Assembly: GCF_022581195.2 (NCBI RefSeq)
Contig: NC_061463.1
Location: forward strand, 10,850,001-10,914,000
Reading direction: 5' to 3'
DNA: 64,000 nt
DNA from: Helicoverpa zea
Taxonomy: Eukaryota; Arthropoda; Insecta; Lepidoptera; Noctuidae
Shown here: one piece after another, positions 1 to 11,166 of the stretch
How positions within the stretch are numbered: position 1 is the first letter of the stretch
How the letters are laid out: each line of letters opens with the position of its first letter
The notes under the pieces: model-generated
What the model was told of the DNA's origin: nothing
The model's database searches: none
The model's input: only the letters and a program-made list of their open reading frames with translations
Position numbers and translations under genes: made by a program

Positions 1-1480
1 AGATAAATTCTTCTTAGCAGTTTTGAAAAAGTTCTCTGGAATTAGCGGCGCATCCGATTCTAACTTAGGTTCGGAATCTTCTTGCTTTTCATTGATCTTA
101 ATAGAATCACTTCCATCTTCCAGAGTCTTCGGCAATTCTGTAAAAATAAAAGTTAAAATCCATGAACATACATAATACATACAATGGATCACATCTAATA
201 TTTTATGTTAAATCAGAATAAATTGAAATTTTTTTTTTTTAGATGAAAGTGATAGTGCTGAACAGTAAACAATTTTACCAACCTTTATCTTCAGTCTTAG
301 CGAATAGATCCTCTTCACTGATCTTTTCTCCAGTTTCAGAATTCGTTACATTCTCATTTACACTAATTGGAGTTTCCTCTTTATTACTAATATCTACATT
401 TTGAGGTTTTTCAGTCTTGTTTGTGTCCTCATCAATAAGCATGATGTCATCGTCATCTTCTATGTTAATGCATTGTTTCTCAGTTGCATCCACGACCAGT
501 GGAGGTTCAGGGGGTGCCTCATCCTCATCGTCAGACAATATATCAAGAGTATTAGATAACTTACATACAATAATAGGTTTATTTACATTGTTCGTTCTAG
601 CAGGGGCAGTGGAAATTTCGTCTGTTTTTAAAACAACAATTTCTTTAGTATTTGCTGGTTCAACAACCTCTTCGACGTCCATGTCATCTTGCGTAGAAGG
701 ATCACAGTCGGGTTTTGATTTTTCATTATTGCTATCATCTAATTGTTTTTCCTTGTTTTCGGGAGTATTGGCTTGAATTTCTAAATCTTTATCTAATGTA
801 ATATCGCATTCTTTATGCTTTTCAACTGGCTGTTCTACAATTTCAATGTCATCTTTATCACCAGGCAAATCTGCTGTGTCGCATTCTTCTTGCTTTTCGA
901 CAGGCTTTTCTACGATTTCAGTATCCTTTTTAGCACTGGGTAAATTTGCTTCAACCGTCATTTTTACAGAATTCGCTACAGTTTTCGAAACTTTTTCTGG
1001 ATCTTCTAGATTTTTGTTTAAATTTTCCTTTTCAACGACAACGGCTTCATTTTCCGCAATTTCGTCTTCAATTTCTGCAGCCTTCGTATCAGATTCATTA
1101 ATAATATTATCGGTAATTTCAGCTTCTACACTTATACCATTAGTTTGAGATTCTTCATTTCCATCTTTTGGCTCTGGAATATTATTTGCAGGTGCTTCTT
1201 TCATAACATCACCATTCCTATTGTCCTCTTCAGCATTACCGGATTTTGTTTCAATAGCCGTGTCGGTTGAAGTGTCAACTTCTGAGTTTACAACTTGTTT
1301 ATTCTCCTCATCATTAGTAATAATGTTAGCGTCGGCTATGTTTTCTTTGTTACCGTTGCAATTATTTTCATCAAGTTTTTCAGTATCACCATTTCCAACT
1401 TTCTCATTATGTACATCGCCAATCGCGGACATTTTTCTCTCTATAGCTAAAGCGGGCTCAGAATCGAGGATTAATTGCAT
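1..1480 (-). CDS. Acidic low-complexity nuclear-type protein, 5' part (two exons, partial)
   Basis: The start codon is at 1480 (context AACAATGC). Exon 1 runs 1480-283 and ends AAAG before a GT; exon 2 starts after a TTTTTACAG acceptor at 137 and runs off the window. Of the three frames of exon 2 only the one continuing phase 1 is open, which supports the junction. The 445 visible residues are rich in Glu, Asp, Asn and Lys. Residues about 185-195 and 207-216 are an imperfect duplication (EIVEKPVEK, then EIVEQPVEK, each followed by ECD). Hydrophobic-plus-acidic motifs DILSDDED (about residue 313) and IMLIDED (about 344) resemble SUMO-interaction motifs. Exon 2 turns less acidic (IPENFFKTAKK). 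No catalytic domain is visible. A chromatin adaptor of the ATF7IP/windei kind is a loose guess from composition and SIM-like motifs only. The existence of the gene is well supported; its identity is not. Confidence 0.8.
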
Positions 1481-1521
1481 TGTTTCTCATTTCCTTATTT
1501 TTAATAATGAAGACGCCACAC

Positions 1522-1530
1522 CTGAAACAG
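1522..1530 (-). other. Probable 5'-leader splice acceptor of the acidic-protein gene
   Basis: Read on the minus strand this is CTGTTTCAG followed by GTGTGGCG, 41 nt upstream of the start codon at 1480. It would join a leader exon from further right to the first coding exon. The sequence between acceptor and ATG is not open in all frames, as expected for 5' UTR. Inference from motif only. Confidence 0.4.
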
Positions 1531-3336
1531 AAATAACCACAAAACTAAATAACTTTTATAAAAAAAGAAGATAGTTATTTTTACGATCATAATCACTATA
1601 GCAAAATCTAACTGTCATATTTATTTACAAGTTTCTATAGTACCACTTGACATTGAAAATAGCGCCATCTATAGTCAGCATGGCGTATTGCAATAACAAT
1701 CCAACAAGAGTCCAACGTTTCGTATGAAATCCAGCCAAGCACTAGCAGTCTGAGTGGCTGTTATTATGTCAATGGAGTGGAAGTGAACAGTTCTAGATGT
1801 ACGGAGGTACTTATTACGACACCGCATGCGCGGAACGAAATACCGTGATCAATGGCGACTGAGTAAAAAAATCTATGAAACCCAGCAGAATAAGATACTA
1901 AGTTAAAATTCATTATATCCCATTATGATTACGTTTATCAGAATTTACAAAATGTACAAAAATAACCTATAATTGGCTTTCTGTTTCTATATATGTTTAC
2001 AACATTGTTTTGTATAGCCATTGGTTTTCCAATAAGTAAATAAATAAATAAATTAAAACTTCTTCTTCAGAAATGTTATAAATATCGCGTAGTAACAATG
2101 AAGAAATAAATAGAAACGGGTCAGTTAGAGCCTCTGTTGATGTCGGTCTACAATTGCGGGATATACACCTCCAAGGAAAACGATCCCTCACTGTAATGGA
2201 CGTATTGAGAATAAATTATAAACAAAGGCCTCTAGAGACACATCGAGAAAAAAAAAAAAAGAAATAACCAGAACTTTAAAGTCTATCAATCTGGAATAAC
2301 AAGGAGTAAAGGCAAAGAGGGACATTCAGTCTAGGTCCACGAGACGGAAAGAGAGCGTCAGAGATCGATGCTTCGCAGACCGGTGGGAATGTTCCGCTAG
2401 CCCCAAATAACAATGTGTATAGAATTTCCTACCAATTCAAAGGCAAAAGCCTCCCCGGAGAAGTATTAGCAATCGCGTAGGTAGTAAATGAAATCAGAAC
2501 GCGCGATAGCAAATCCAGTTCAAACAAAAATAAATCAAAACTTTTTGCAAAGAGCGAGAGAAAGAACAGGCCTACATACTATGGTTTTGCACGGGCAAAT
2601 ACCACTAACCGAGATCTCCCTTGAAAGACGGAAAACCGACCTAAATTAAGAATGAAATCGGACCTAAACCTGAATATGGTGAAATCTAGGGCAATTTATA
2701 AAATAATAATTGATTATAATTTGTTATTATAATTTGTAGTTATACACATTTTTGGTTGACACGTTATTGGACGACGAAAAAATAACAAGTATCTGCATAA
2801 CAAAAAAATACGAAAAACATTAATTTCAAAAGATTTTTAAACTATTATTTCCATGTGCGATAATAATTACATCATCGATGTAAACGTAGCCCGTGCACTG
2901 ATGGTAATATCTAAATAAATTGATTATATAAAACACATTAAATGAAATACGACCTGATTTGACCTGAATGAGCCATTAGATAGAATATCTAAGGACCGTT
3001 AACAAAAATAAATAAATTAGGTAATGGTGCGTAGGATTTCAATAGGTTTGTGACGAAAGTTATAACAAGAGAAGACGTCGTGTTCTTCTCAAAAACAACG
3101 TAAATTCTCAAGCAAAGATATGCTAAATCTGTGGTTTCAAAGAACTTGTCATGCTTCTTGTCTTCTTGTCGAGCTTTTCTCTCGTACCAAAATAGAGAAT
3201 ATCTTGAAATACTAGCTAACGAGACAATCAACCAGTATTAATGATAAATATTACTTATGGAAGAATCCTTCATTAAAATGGCCTATGAATTCACTATAAA
3301 CTAAATGTTATGGCGCAATGGCTACACTTACTTTTT
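1531..3336. other. Non-coding stretch with a possible promoter at its left end
   Basis: No supported gene. A near-palindromic CCGCATGCGCGG around 1825-1836 resembles an NRF1-type promoter site and lies about 350 bp upstream of the start codon at 1480, so part of the acidic-protein promoter may be here. A TAAA/AATA-rich run at 2031-2060 looks like a retroposon tail remnant. The rest is AT-rich and featureless by eye. Confidence 0.4.
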
Positions 3337-3950
3337 TTAACCTACACTATCCTTCTGTTCAGATTCAGAAAGAGCGTGAAAAGTGCTACCGTGCGAATGA
3401 CATTTATTCATCACCAGCTGTTTCCCGGCTTTAAACAGCCGATCTGGGCATAACTCCCTCAATGTCCTTACTAAATTTAACGTAAATATTTTCAGCCGTT
3501 TCCGAGATTTTCCGCAAAGCAACACATCCGATTTCTACACTTTTATTATTTTAAACTGTACTGATACTCTAATGATCGCCTCCTAAATAGTGTTATTCAT
3601 TTTCGAATTTAATTAAAATCAACTAGCTATCGGTTTTTTTTACTTACGCCCAAACTACAACTACGAAATGCTCTATTAATAGGTTGCAAATACGTGATTT
3701 CTAAAAATAGCACGACAAAAGTGGACAAAAAAAAACAAAACAACGTAGGTAACGAAAGTAAGTAGAGAGTATTTATCACCGTAACTCCGGACCATTTCTT
3801 ACGGATTCCTAAAATGCAATAAACAATGACATTGACAAACAAGACTGTGATTGACAGATAACCTACAAAATACAAAGAAGTGATGCGATGAATACAGAAT
3901 AAGGGGGATGGTTCGATAGAAGAGTTATTATCTAATAATTCGGAAGACAT
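3337..3950 (-). CDS. Possible two-exon small membrane protein (tentative)
   Basis: The start codon is at 3950. Exon 1 would run to 3648, followed by a perfect GTAAGT donor (3647-3642), giving 101 codons in phase 0. The predicted peptide has an N-glycosylation-like NNSS near the start, then two strongly hydrophobic stretches, about residues 28-48 and 58-83, separated by a basic turn (GIRKKWSG). This looks like a multi-pass membrane protein, for example the first exon of a receptor. A phase-0 continuation exists after a TGTAG at about 3532, running to a stop at 3337 (basic, about 65 residues), but its polypyrimidine tract is poor. No family was recognised. GTAAGT arises often by chance in the TAGG-rich sequence nearby, so this may not be a gene. 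Confidence 0.25.
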
Positions 3951-4716
3951 TTGAGGATGTTAAATTATTTAATAAACTTCTACCGCTCAGGGTGAAGGAG
4001 TTTATTCCTTCATGCTGGCTTTGAGGCGCGCTCGGTTCGGACGCGGTCAAAAGCACACCTGGGTACCTACTAACAACAAGGCCTGGTCTAAAATAACCAA
4101 AGTAAAAAGGTGAGACTTGTGAGGAGCCGTATGCGATTCCTTTCGTTCAGAAATTCTATGAAATATGAGCATGGCCATGACCATGGCACTATGAATGAAT
4201 AGCAACACCTTTTTATGCTAAGTAGGTATATTAATGTACCTATCCAATATTTTATTTTAGGTAGGTATGCTAAAATTAAGATAGAATAGGCATTAAAATG
4301 TGAAGGTCCTCTAAACTCTAACTAAACGGAATCAGAGGATCAAGTTTTGTGGCTATAACGAAGGGCGGGACATTCCCAAAAGCTGAATTACTGTCTTGAT
4401 AGGTTAAGTACCATTTTGGTAGGTAAGTAAGTATTCTTAATTATCGGCCTACTGCAGATACAGCAGTTCTGGCGAACGTTTTTGCGCCATCTCGCTCAAT
4501 CAATCCAGAGCAAAAAGTCAGAGGTTAGGTTAGATCACCATGCCATAATAATAAATAGGTACAAATAATTTGGAAGAATTCGAGCTAGTTATCGTCAAAA
4601 TATGGATACCCCACGAAAGTTAAGTGGATTTTTGGCAAGAAACAAAAATCTGTCAACCGAAAAATGAAATCGCTCCATCAAAAGAAGGTTGAAATGTTCT
4701 AAAATTCAATACAACA
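3951..4716. other. Non-coding, nothing specific seen
   Basis: AT-rich sequence with scattered TAGGTA-type motifs. No open frame with coding character and no recognisable repeat. Confidence 0.4.
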
Positions 4717-5013
4717 TTATGGATCATCAAACCAAGATGGCCGCCGTCCGCTCTGTCGTGCGAAATACCGGAATAAATTCCCCGTTCGCTTGGTGTTGAG
4801 CTGCAACGCTGATAGCCAAGTGCCTCGATGACGAAACACATGAGAGACTGTCGTTACGTTCATTCCGAGCGCGCGTATCACGCGAGGAACAGAGACGGGT
4901 ATATTTCCAGGAGGGCGGCTGACAGCGAACGAGGTGAATGTGGAAAGCAGTGCGCAAGGGACGCTATTGAACGAAAGACAGCTGACAGTCAACTTACGAT
5001 AACAGAATCCCAA
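4717..5013. promoter_or_regulatory. GC-rich island with AAGATGGCCGCC motif
   Basis: This block is clearly richer in CpG than its surroundings and contains AAGATGGCCGCC near 4734, like the YY1/Pleiohomeotic core (GCCATNTT on the other strand) common just downstream of transcription starts. Open frames exist on both strands, but they look like a by-product of base composition. It may be a promoter or enhancer of the minus-strand gene to the left. Confidence 0.3.
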
Positions 5014-5603
5014 AAATACGAGAAGCTTTGAGCAAGGAGTAAAGGCTGTAAATAATTACATTTATGTTCTAGCAAGCAGTCTATCCCCAGAAGACCGTGT
5101 TATTAATACGATTTTTTAAATTATACTTTTTTTTTATTAGCAGTCATGGAAATACCTTAATAACCATGTAAGTAAAAAAATAAAAACCAAAATAACAATA
5201 ATTAGGTAAGTAGGTATCATCTTTAAACGGTGGGGTACAAACAAATTTCTTGAAAATCAAACAAGGTGAAGTCATGTGACAAATGAAGCTAAAAAAAAAA
5301 TACATGCAATTTTAAGTGCTAAAATGTAGCGCATAAAGACTACAATTGTTTGAGGTGGTTTGACAGATGAAATAACCTCAAACGTCATAAAATTTTCGTA
5401 AATAAATAAAATTTAAATAGTCACCGTCTATTTATCAGAACCTACAAAAAATTGTACCGTCTAAATTTTACAATACGTAAATTCAAAACAACAATAAAAG
5501 AATGAAAAATAAAAACAAAAACTTGTTCAAAATCATTTCAAGATTTAAATGTTTCTACTCTAATAAGTAGGTATGTATGTGCCAAATGTTTACAATGACT
5601 CAC

Positions 5604-5760
5604 CTAAACGACTGCGCAAGAGATAACAGAAGTAGAAGAATTAACGAGAAGAATACAAAATACTGCAATATACGACTGTCTTGTTCCGCGTCCGAAACGA
5701 CACTGCAGCAGATAGAGGGAGAAGAAAATGGCGGCCGATTGCCAGTTTTACCGACGGAGA
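5604..5760 (-). other. Candidate non-coding first exon (minus) with strong donor
   Basis: On the minus strand CGTTTAG is followed by GTGAGT (5603-5598), a near-consensus donor. The sequence just upstream is a CpG-rich island holding GGCCGCCATTTTC (about 5726-5738), typical of promoter-proximal YY1/Pho sites. No long coding frame runs through it, so it would be a leader exon. It could splice to the acceptor at 1530-1522. The right boundary is approximate. Confidence 0.35.
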
Positions 5761-5769
5761 GCGACAAGC

Positions 5770-8670
5770 GAAACACGAACTAAAAGTACAGATTATGTGC
5801 CGCACAGAGGTTCCACTTTGGTGCGATGAAATACCAGCGGCGGCCGCAGAGCGAGATAGCGAGATGAATCGTTGTTCGTTATAGACAGAAAACGCAAATC
5901 CCAAGTGACAGGCGGCGAACATTGCTCTGTTTTTTCGTTCATTACTCTGTGGCATAATATACAGCTGGGTCGCGTTGCGATAATGGTCTCTCGTTCTCTT
6001 GCGCTCTACTTCTGTTTCTGTTTATTATGAACTGAATCAAGCCGCCAAGGCCAGAATAGCGTAATTAAGTAAGTACTACATACTTACTAACTTTTAAACG
6101 TAGGTTATTCAAAATCACAATTGGATGTTAATGAACTCAAGAGCATTTATTTAATTAGGCTTTAGTGCCTATGATCTAAACTAGCTACTTGAACGCGCAA
6201 CCAAATACGAATATCATGAGTCAATGTCAGCAACGTTGCCATAATGGCGGACTCGTTCTTTCGTATTATCTTTATTTATATTTTCCTGGGCCAGTTAGAA
6301 AAAGGTACCTATAGGAACATTTTTTACCTAAGTGTATGGCCCGTGGTTGTCGATTATGGCTACCTACTTTTTATTTTTAATGTAAATCATAAAAAGTAAG
6401 CGGGGTAAAGAAAAAAGGGGGAAAATCACAAAAGTAGTTCCATATTGTGAACTGTTAGAGAATGGGCGACGTTGCCGTTCTTACAACTTCGCCCGTGGCG
6501 AGTGGGTCGTTCGACTTGTAGCCGAGATTACCCGATCGGAGCCGAACGACGCTGTACGTCAGATATACGTCATTATAAAAAATAGAATGTTCGCACATCG
6601 ACAATACTTTGTACTGAAATATCATTAATACCCAAAAATCATCCAAGCTAATCGATTGTTCTTAGCCGCTAGAATATCATCCGACCTTCCTATACTATGC
6701 TAAAAATTCGTCATCGGCAACTAACAAAAAAGTAATATTTGGAAAATTCAAGCATTTCAGCAAGAACTAAATATTTTAAAGGAATCGGAACTCAGGAATT
6801 TGAAGTAGAAGGCATACGCATATATTTTTTGGCGTAGAAGCATCAGTTACCCCTTACCCCTAGTTACTGTTCAGGTCATTTTTTCCATGTCAATTCATAA
6901 TGATCTTTGATTCGCTTATCATCGTCACTCTACCATGAATTTTCTGCATGCCAGACACGGTCCAAATAAATGTTTATCTTCTTGTAATTTTAATTATTTG
7001 AATGACGATATTTATCTTCTTTTTATTGCTTAAAAAAGAAGCCATATTTGCGGGCATATAAAGGTCGATATAGCAACTAAATTATTCTGGCCTATCTTGT
7101 TCATACTTACACGTTGAATGATTGAACCCCGATAACATGACATAATCGCCCGAATCTATGACAATGGCTTACATACATTGCTGTTTTGGATCAGTTACGC
7201 GATATAACGGGATGAAGACACTAGTCAATGAATCTACAACGATACAAATATAGTCGGAACCTCAGAAAGAATAAAACTATAAACGATGGGTTAGGGATGG
7301 TGTGCAGAGGCTAAAGTTAGAAAATATTTTTGTTAAGAATGTACTTCCAAATTTGTTTATAGATAACTACAGAAATATAATGAAGAATAAAAATGGCGTA
7401 AAACAAAGTCGGATAGACGCTTAGTTCACAATGTCGACGGTGTAAGCGAGACAACAGAAGTTACGTCAACTACAAAGTGCGTTGAAAACAAGATGGCTGA
7501 AGTTAGCTAGACATAAATAAATTTTAGCAAGGTGACATGACAGTATGAAAAATAATTCTCATAAGTTTAAAATTGAAAAGCTAGGTACCCACCTAATTCC
7601 ATTTTGCTAATTGGGGAAGACATCAGGCATCAGGGTCTTAATTACAAAGGAAAGAATACCATGGAGCAGAATTCTAAATACCTACATAACAAGAACAGCT
7701 AGGGACTAGGTCCTACAGCACAGAAAGAAAAAGCTGTTCATCATAATCCACCCATCATAAACGGCAGACGTGAAGATAATAATGTACTTAGATAGGTAGG
7801 TAAAAGTAGCGGTCTGGCAACGCTGCACAAATAAGTTCGTGACGGCTTTGCTAGCCAACCGGTCGACCAGCATATTATCAATTTGCACTCAATGCCACGC
7901 CCGCTATGAAAGGTATTTGATGAAAAATATAAATAATCCTAGAGAAATAAATACAATCTGTTGATTTGTATCCGTGCCATATTCAAGGAGGTAATTATGC
8001 TAATGATTCTCGACCCAAATCAATAAAAAAATTGGTACGTAATTTTTTTTCTTTCATTATTTTTCGGAATTCCGTAAATGTCATCTAGCTTTATTTAAAC
8101 TTGGCGCGTATGTTACTGGTGTTAAAACCGTGCTGCACCCTCACACAGACGCAAACACAAAGCATACGCAACGATCACTCATAAATTTCATTCATAAAAT
8201 TGGATAACTTCGGAAATACCACGACATTACAATGACAAAAAAAGCAGTGCATATTAGTTATTTCCCATCTACTGTAATTCCAATCGATTATTTACGTATT
8301 GTATGTCCTCCTCCTGAACTATGGCACAAATGCAAATCAACACCTTGTATAACACGTGGACTGCCTAACTTAGCTTATGTGTATAAAAACAAAATATCAT
8401 GAAAAAATTGCTATTCTGTTAGTTATCAGACGAAACGGAGCGTCCATTTTGAGGCGTACCTACCGAATGTCAGCTTAGGCTGGTCGACTGAACAGTAAGT
8501 ATGCGACGTTGCCAACTTGCCACATCGCCTTTAATAGGTGATACAGTTAAGCGTAGGTACAATATCTACCATTTTATCATCATTACCTAGCACTATGATA
8601 AATTTAGTTCAAAGAAAAATAGGTACCTAAGGAAAAGGTAGGTTAAGGACAAAATGAAATTGGGTAGGCC
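5770..8670. other. Non-coding stretch with small GC islands
   Basis: No gene supported. A short CpG-rich island lies at about 6465-6560. AAAATGGC or AAGATGGC motifs occur near 7391 and 7491. The rest is AT-rich with many TAGGTA-type motifs. Confidence 0.4.
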
Positions 8671-8677
8671 CGACTTA

Positions 8678-8720
8678 GCCACCTACCTACCTACCTACCT
8701 ACCTACTTACACCTACCTAT
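8678..8720. repeat. (ACCT)n tetranucleotide microsatellite
   Basis: Six uninterrupted CTAC/ACCT units followed by imperfect copies. The same motif (TAGG on the other strand) is scattered through 4-9.7 kb. Confidence 0.9.
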
Positions 8721-9038
8721 AGGTAAGTGCCCCCACTAGGTACCTACATAAAAGGATAGAAATAGAAACAAAGAAGTTTCAAGAGGAATCTGGTAATCCT
8801 ACGAAAATTATTAAGTAAATTATTGAAACGAATAGGTAGGTATTATTATCTTATCGCTTTATCAATCCATCTTCTCATCATCTATGAAAATAGAATTTGA
8901 ATCCGACCGATCAAATCTTCTGTCACATGATATAGAAATTGCTTGGTTTCAAAATGGCTGAACTATAAACTTTTGGGTTAATCAAGCAATAAGATAAAAA
9001 TGCCATTCAACTAGAATTAGAAGATATGCTGAACTCAC

Positions 9039-9260
9039 CAGTCTTAAGAATAGAGAAGTTGTGATACAGCGGATTAGCGCGCCAACCGTCACCGAACTCT
9101 CTCGAAGGAAAGAAGATGATCAAATGCAACCTACGTATGCGTGTCGCCGCGCGGTGAGCGCCGACGGGAATACGCCATTTTGTTGTACATCGCTTCGTGA
9201 GATAAAGCGAGAGAATTCTATAATTCTGTCTCACTCCTGCACGCGGAAGATTCATACATT
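9039..9260 (-). other. Candidate alternative first exon (minus) with strong donor
   Basis: On the minus strand AAGACTG is followed by GTGAGT (9038-9033). Upstream is a CpG-rich block containing ACAAAATGGCG. The only ATGs open short frames, so the exon would be leader sequence. A second donor, GTAG followed by GTAAGT at 9272-9267, lies just upstream, but it sits in TAGG-type low-complexity sequence and is less convincing. Head-to-head with TEFM, which starts 1.9 kb to the right. Inference from splice-site and island co-occurrence. Confidence 0.35.
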
Positions 9261-9319
9261 TTCAGTACTTACCTACTTCTTCCATGTCCATTCTCGATCA
9301 TTGACGAGACAACACTAAT

Positions 9320-10250
9320 CGTATTTTACCCATAACAGGGATCAAGTGTATTTTGTGTGTTTTTACAAAATAAAAACCGTTTTTGACACTGACAATAGCC
9401 AATTTTGTTTTCTTTCCTATTTCTTTTGATTGTGTTTTATTTAGTTCCTTTTTCAAATCAAGAGGTCAATCAACTGTCACTATAATAATTTGTGACATTG
9501 ATCCTTGGAAAGACCACTTGACGTAACTCAAGCAAACGATGGGTTTCTTGCCTTTCTACGCAATAACCTAGTGAAATGAAAATCTAAACAAAAAAGAAGA
9601 GGAATTCCACAGGAAAGGTTCTCCCACTTTCTGTAATAAACAAATAATAAACTGCATAATGTAGAAGCTTTTGGGTATCTACCTACAATTAGGGAAACGG
9701 GAAAGGTACCTAATATTATTTGCTATCAACCACAGCAAATGTAACAAAATGTAAATTCAGAGAATACAGAATTTTTACAAGGTATTTACAAAACAACACT
9801 GAAATAATTTATCGACATAGGATGCAGTCGTCAACACTGTTTCGCATTCATTGTTCATGGCATTCAAGGAGGATGATTATTTCAACTTTACAATTCGATA
9901 CTTGCTACTGGCGACCTCTATGAATAATAGTAATAACTTCCAAGGCAGATGACTTAATCTCTTTTTGAATAGTTTTAATTCAGTGAGAAATTGACAGATG
10001 TCGCTCTTTTGGGTAAGTCGAAAAAGGACGATTTTCATGCTTAGAGAAGTTAATAAAATGGATAAGCCATCGACGCGCCCACACCATTTTCTTGTAGCCG
10101 GTAGGTACGTGCGAGCGTCGCTCATACACACATGTACATGCTTGTGTTCCTCAATTTTGTCGTTTGCGTGTTTAACCAAATTGTTCAAAAGACCACTATT
10201 TGTGGCGTTAAGTACTATGTTTCGGATAGCAAGTTAAACTATAGATCCCG
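9320..10250. other. Non-coding, nothing specific seen
   Basis: AT-rich sequence. Short overlapping frames on both strands at 9.7-10.2 kb show no domain or splice support. Confidence 0.35.
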
Positions 10251-10251
10251 A

Positions 10252-10855
10252 CTGGCAGTCGGCAGTCGTTACGGGTAGTCAGAAGCCAGTAAGTCTGACG
10301 CTAGTCTAACCAAGGGGTATCGGGTTGCCCGGGTAACTGGGTTGAGGAGGTCAGATAGGCACTCGCTTCTTGTAAAGCGCTGGGGCCTGATTCTCCTAAT
10401 TTTACTTAAGCAACATACGATTCACGTTCGACTCGATTCGACTGAGATCCGATCCCGACTCGATTACGACTGAAGCGTATGTGGCATTCCGCTATTTTTT
10501 CTTTGAAATAAACGTTTTTATCCTTTTCTGTCATTCAATAATGAATCATTTTGTCTGCAAATGATTTACGATTGCAAAATGATTGTACAGCAAACTACCG
10601 TATAGACCAAAATTACCAAAATAGCAGACCAATCGCACACCAATCAAATGTCAATCGAATACGATTGGTCTTTTATTAGTAGCAGAATGCCCGATATGGT
10701 TAAAACTGTTATTACGATCATATTGCGATTCGATTTCTATTCGATTTTGACAGTAATAACTTAGGAGAATCGGGCCCCTGGTGCTCAGCTGAATCCGGTT
10801 AGACTGGAAGCCGACCCCAACATAGTTGGGAAAAGGCTCGGGAGATGATGATGTG
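10252..10855 (+). repeat. SINE copy (3' part), interrupted by a MITE
   Basis: The left part (10252-10382) and right part (10778-10855) together match the 3' two-thirds of a SINE also seen at 29260-29640, 36220-36572, 53142-53190 and 62696-62915. Shared blocks are GTCGTTACGGGTAGTCAGAAG, AACCAAGGGGTA, CTCAGCTG and CCGACCCCAACATAGTTGGG, ending in an (ATG)n tail. The tRNA-like head is missing here. The two halves are separated by the element at 10383-10777. Confidence 0.85.
10383..10777. mobile_element. Harbinger-like MITE, 395 bp, 3-bp CTG target duplication
   Basis: Terminal inverted repeats of 17 bp with one mismatch: GGGCCTGATTCTCCTAA at the left and the reverse complement of GGGCCCGATTCTCCTAA at the right. 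Both sides are flanked by CTG (10380-10382 and 10778-10780). Removing the element and one CTG restores the uninterrupted SINE sequence seen in other copies, which confirms the ends. There is no transposase frame. A 3-bp TWA or CWG duplication is typical of PIF/Harbinger elements (family knowledge). Confidence 0.85.
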
Positions 10856-11166
10856 GCGTTAAATACTTCACCAAACAGCCGGCCTTCAGAGAGACGTGGC
10901 TGATCAAATACTAGAGCACGGCTCACGATTTATCCCTTCTCACTAGCATAGAGATTTTGGTCATTAGGATAGGATTCCAGTTAGTTAACTGCTTTAAATT
11001 GTCTCCATATGTATTTGACACTGACAATGTTAATGTCAATTGAAAAACCGAAATAGGTTATGTAAATTGTAAACAATGAGAAGAATTGCTTTATTAACTT
11101 TATATTAAGTTATAAATGAATAAAAAATAAACATTTTATATTCAATCACCTGTGGAATATTAGAAA

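Noticed and set aside
4717..5031. Protein-coding exon in the GC-rich island
   Set aside because: Frames are open on several strands and registers at once, as expected from high GC; no domain or convincing splice pair.
9007..9318. Protein-coding gene of about 80 codons on either strand
   Set aside because: No domain; better explained as a CpG-rich leader exon with a donor at 9038.
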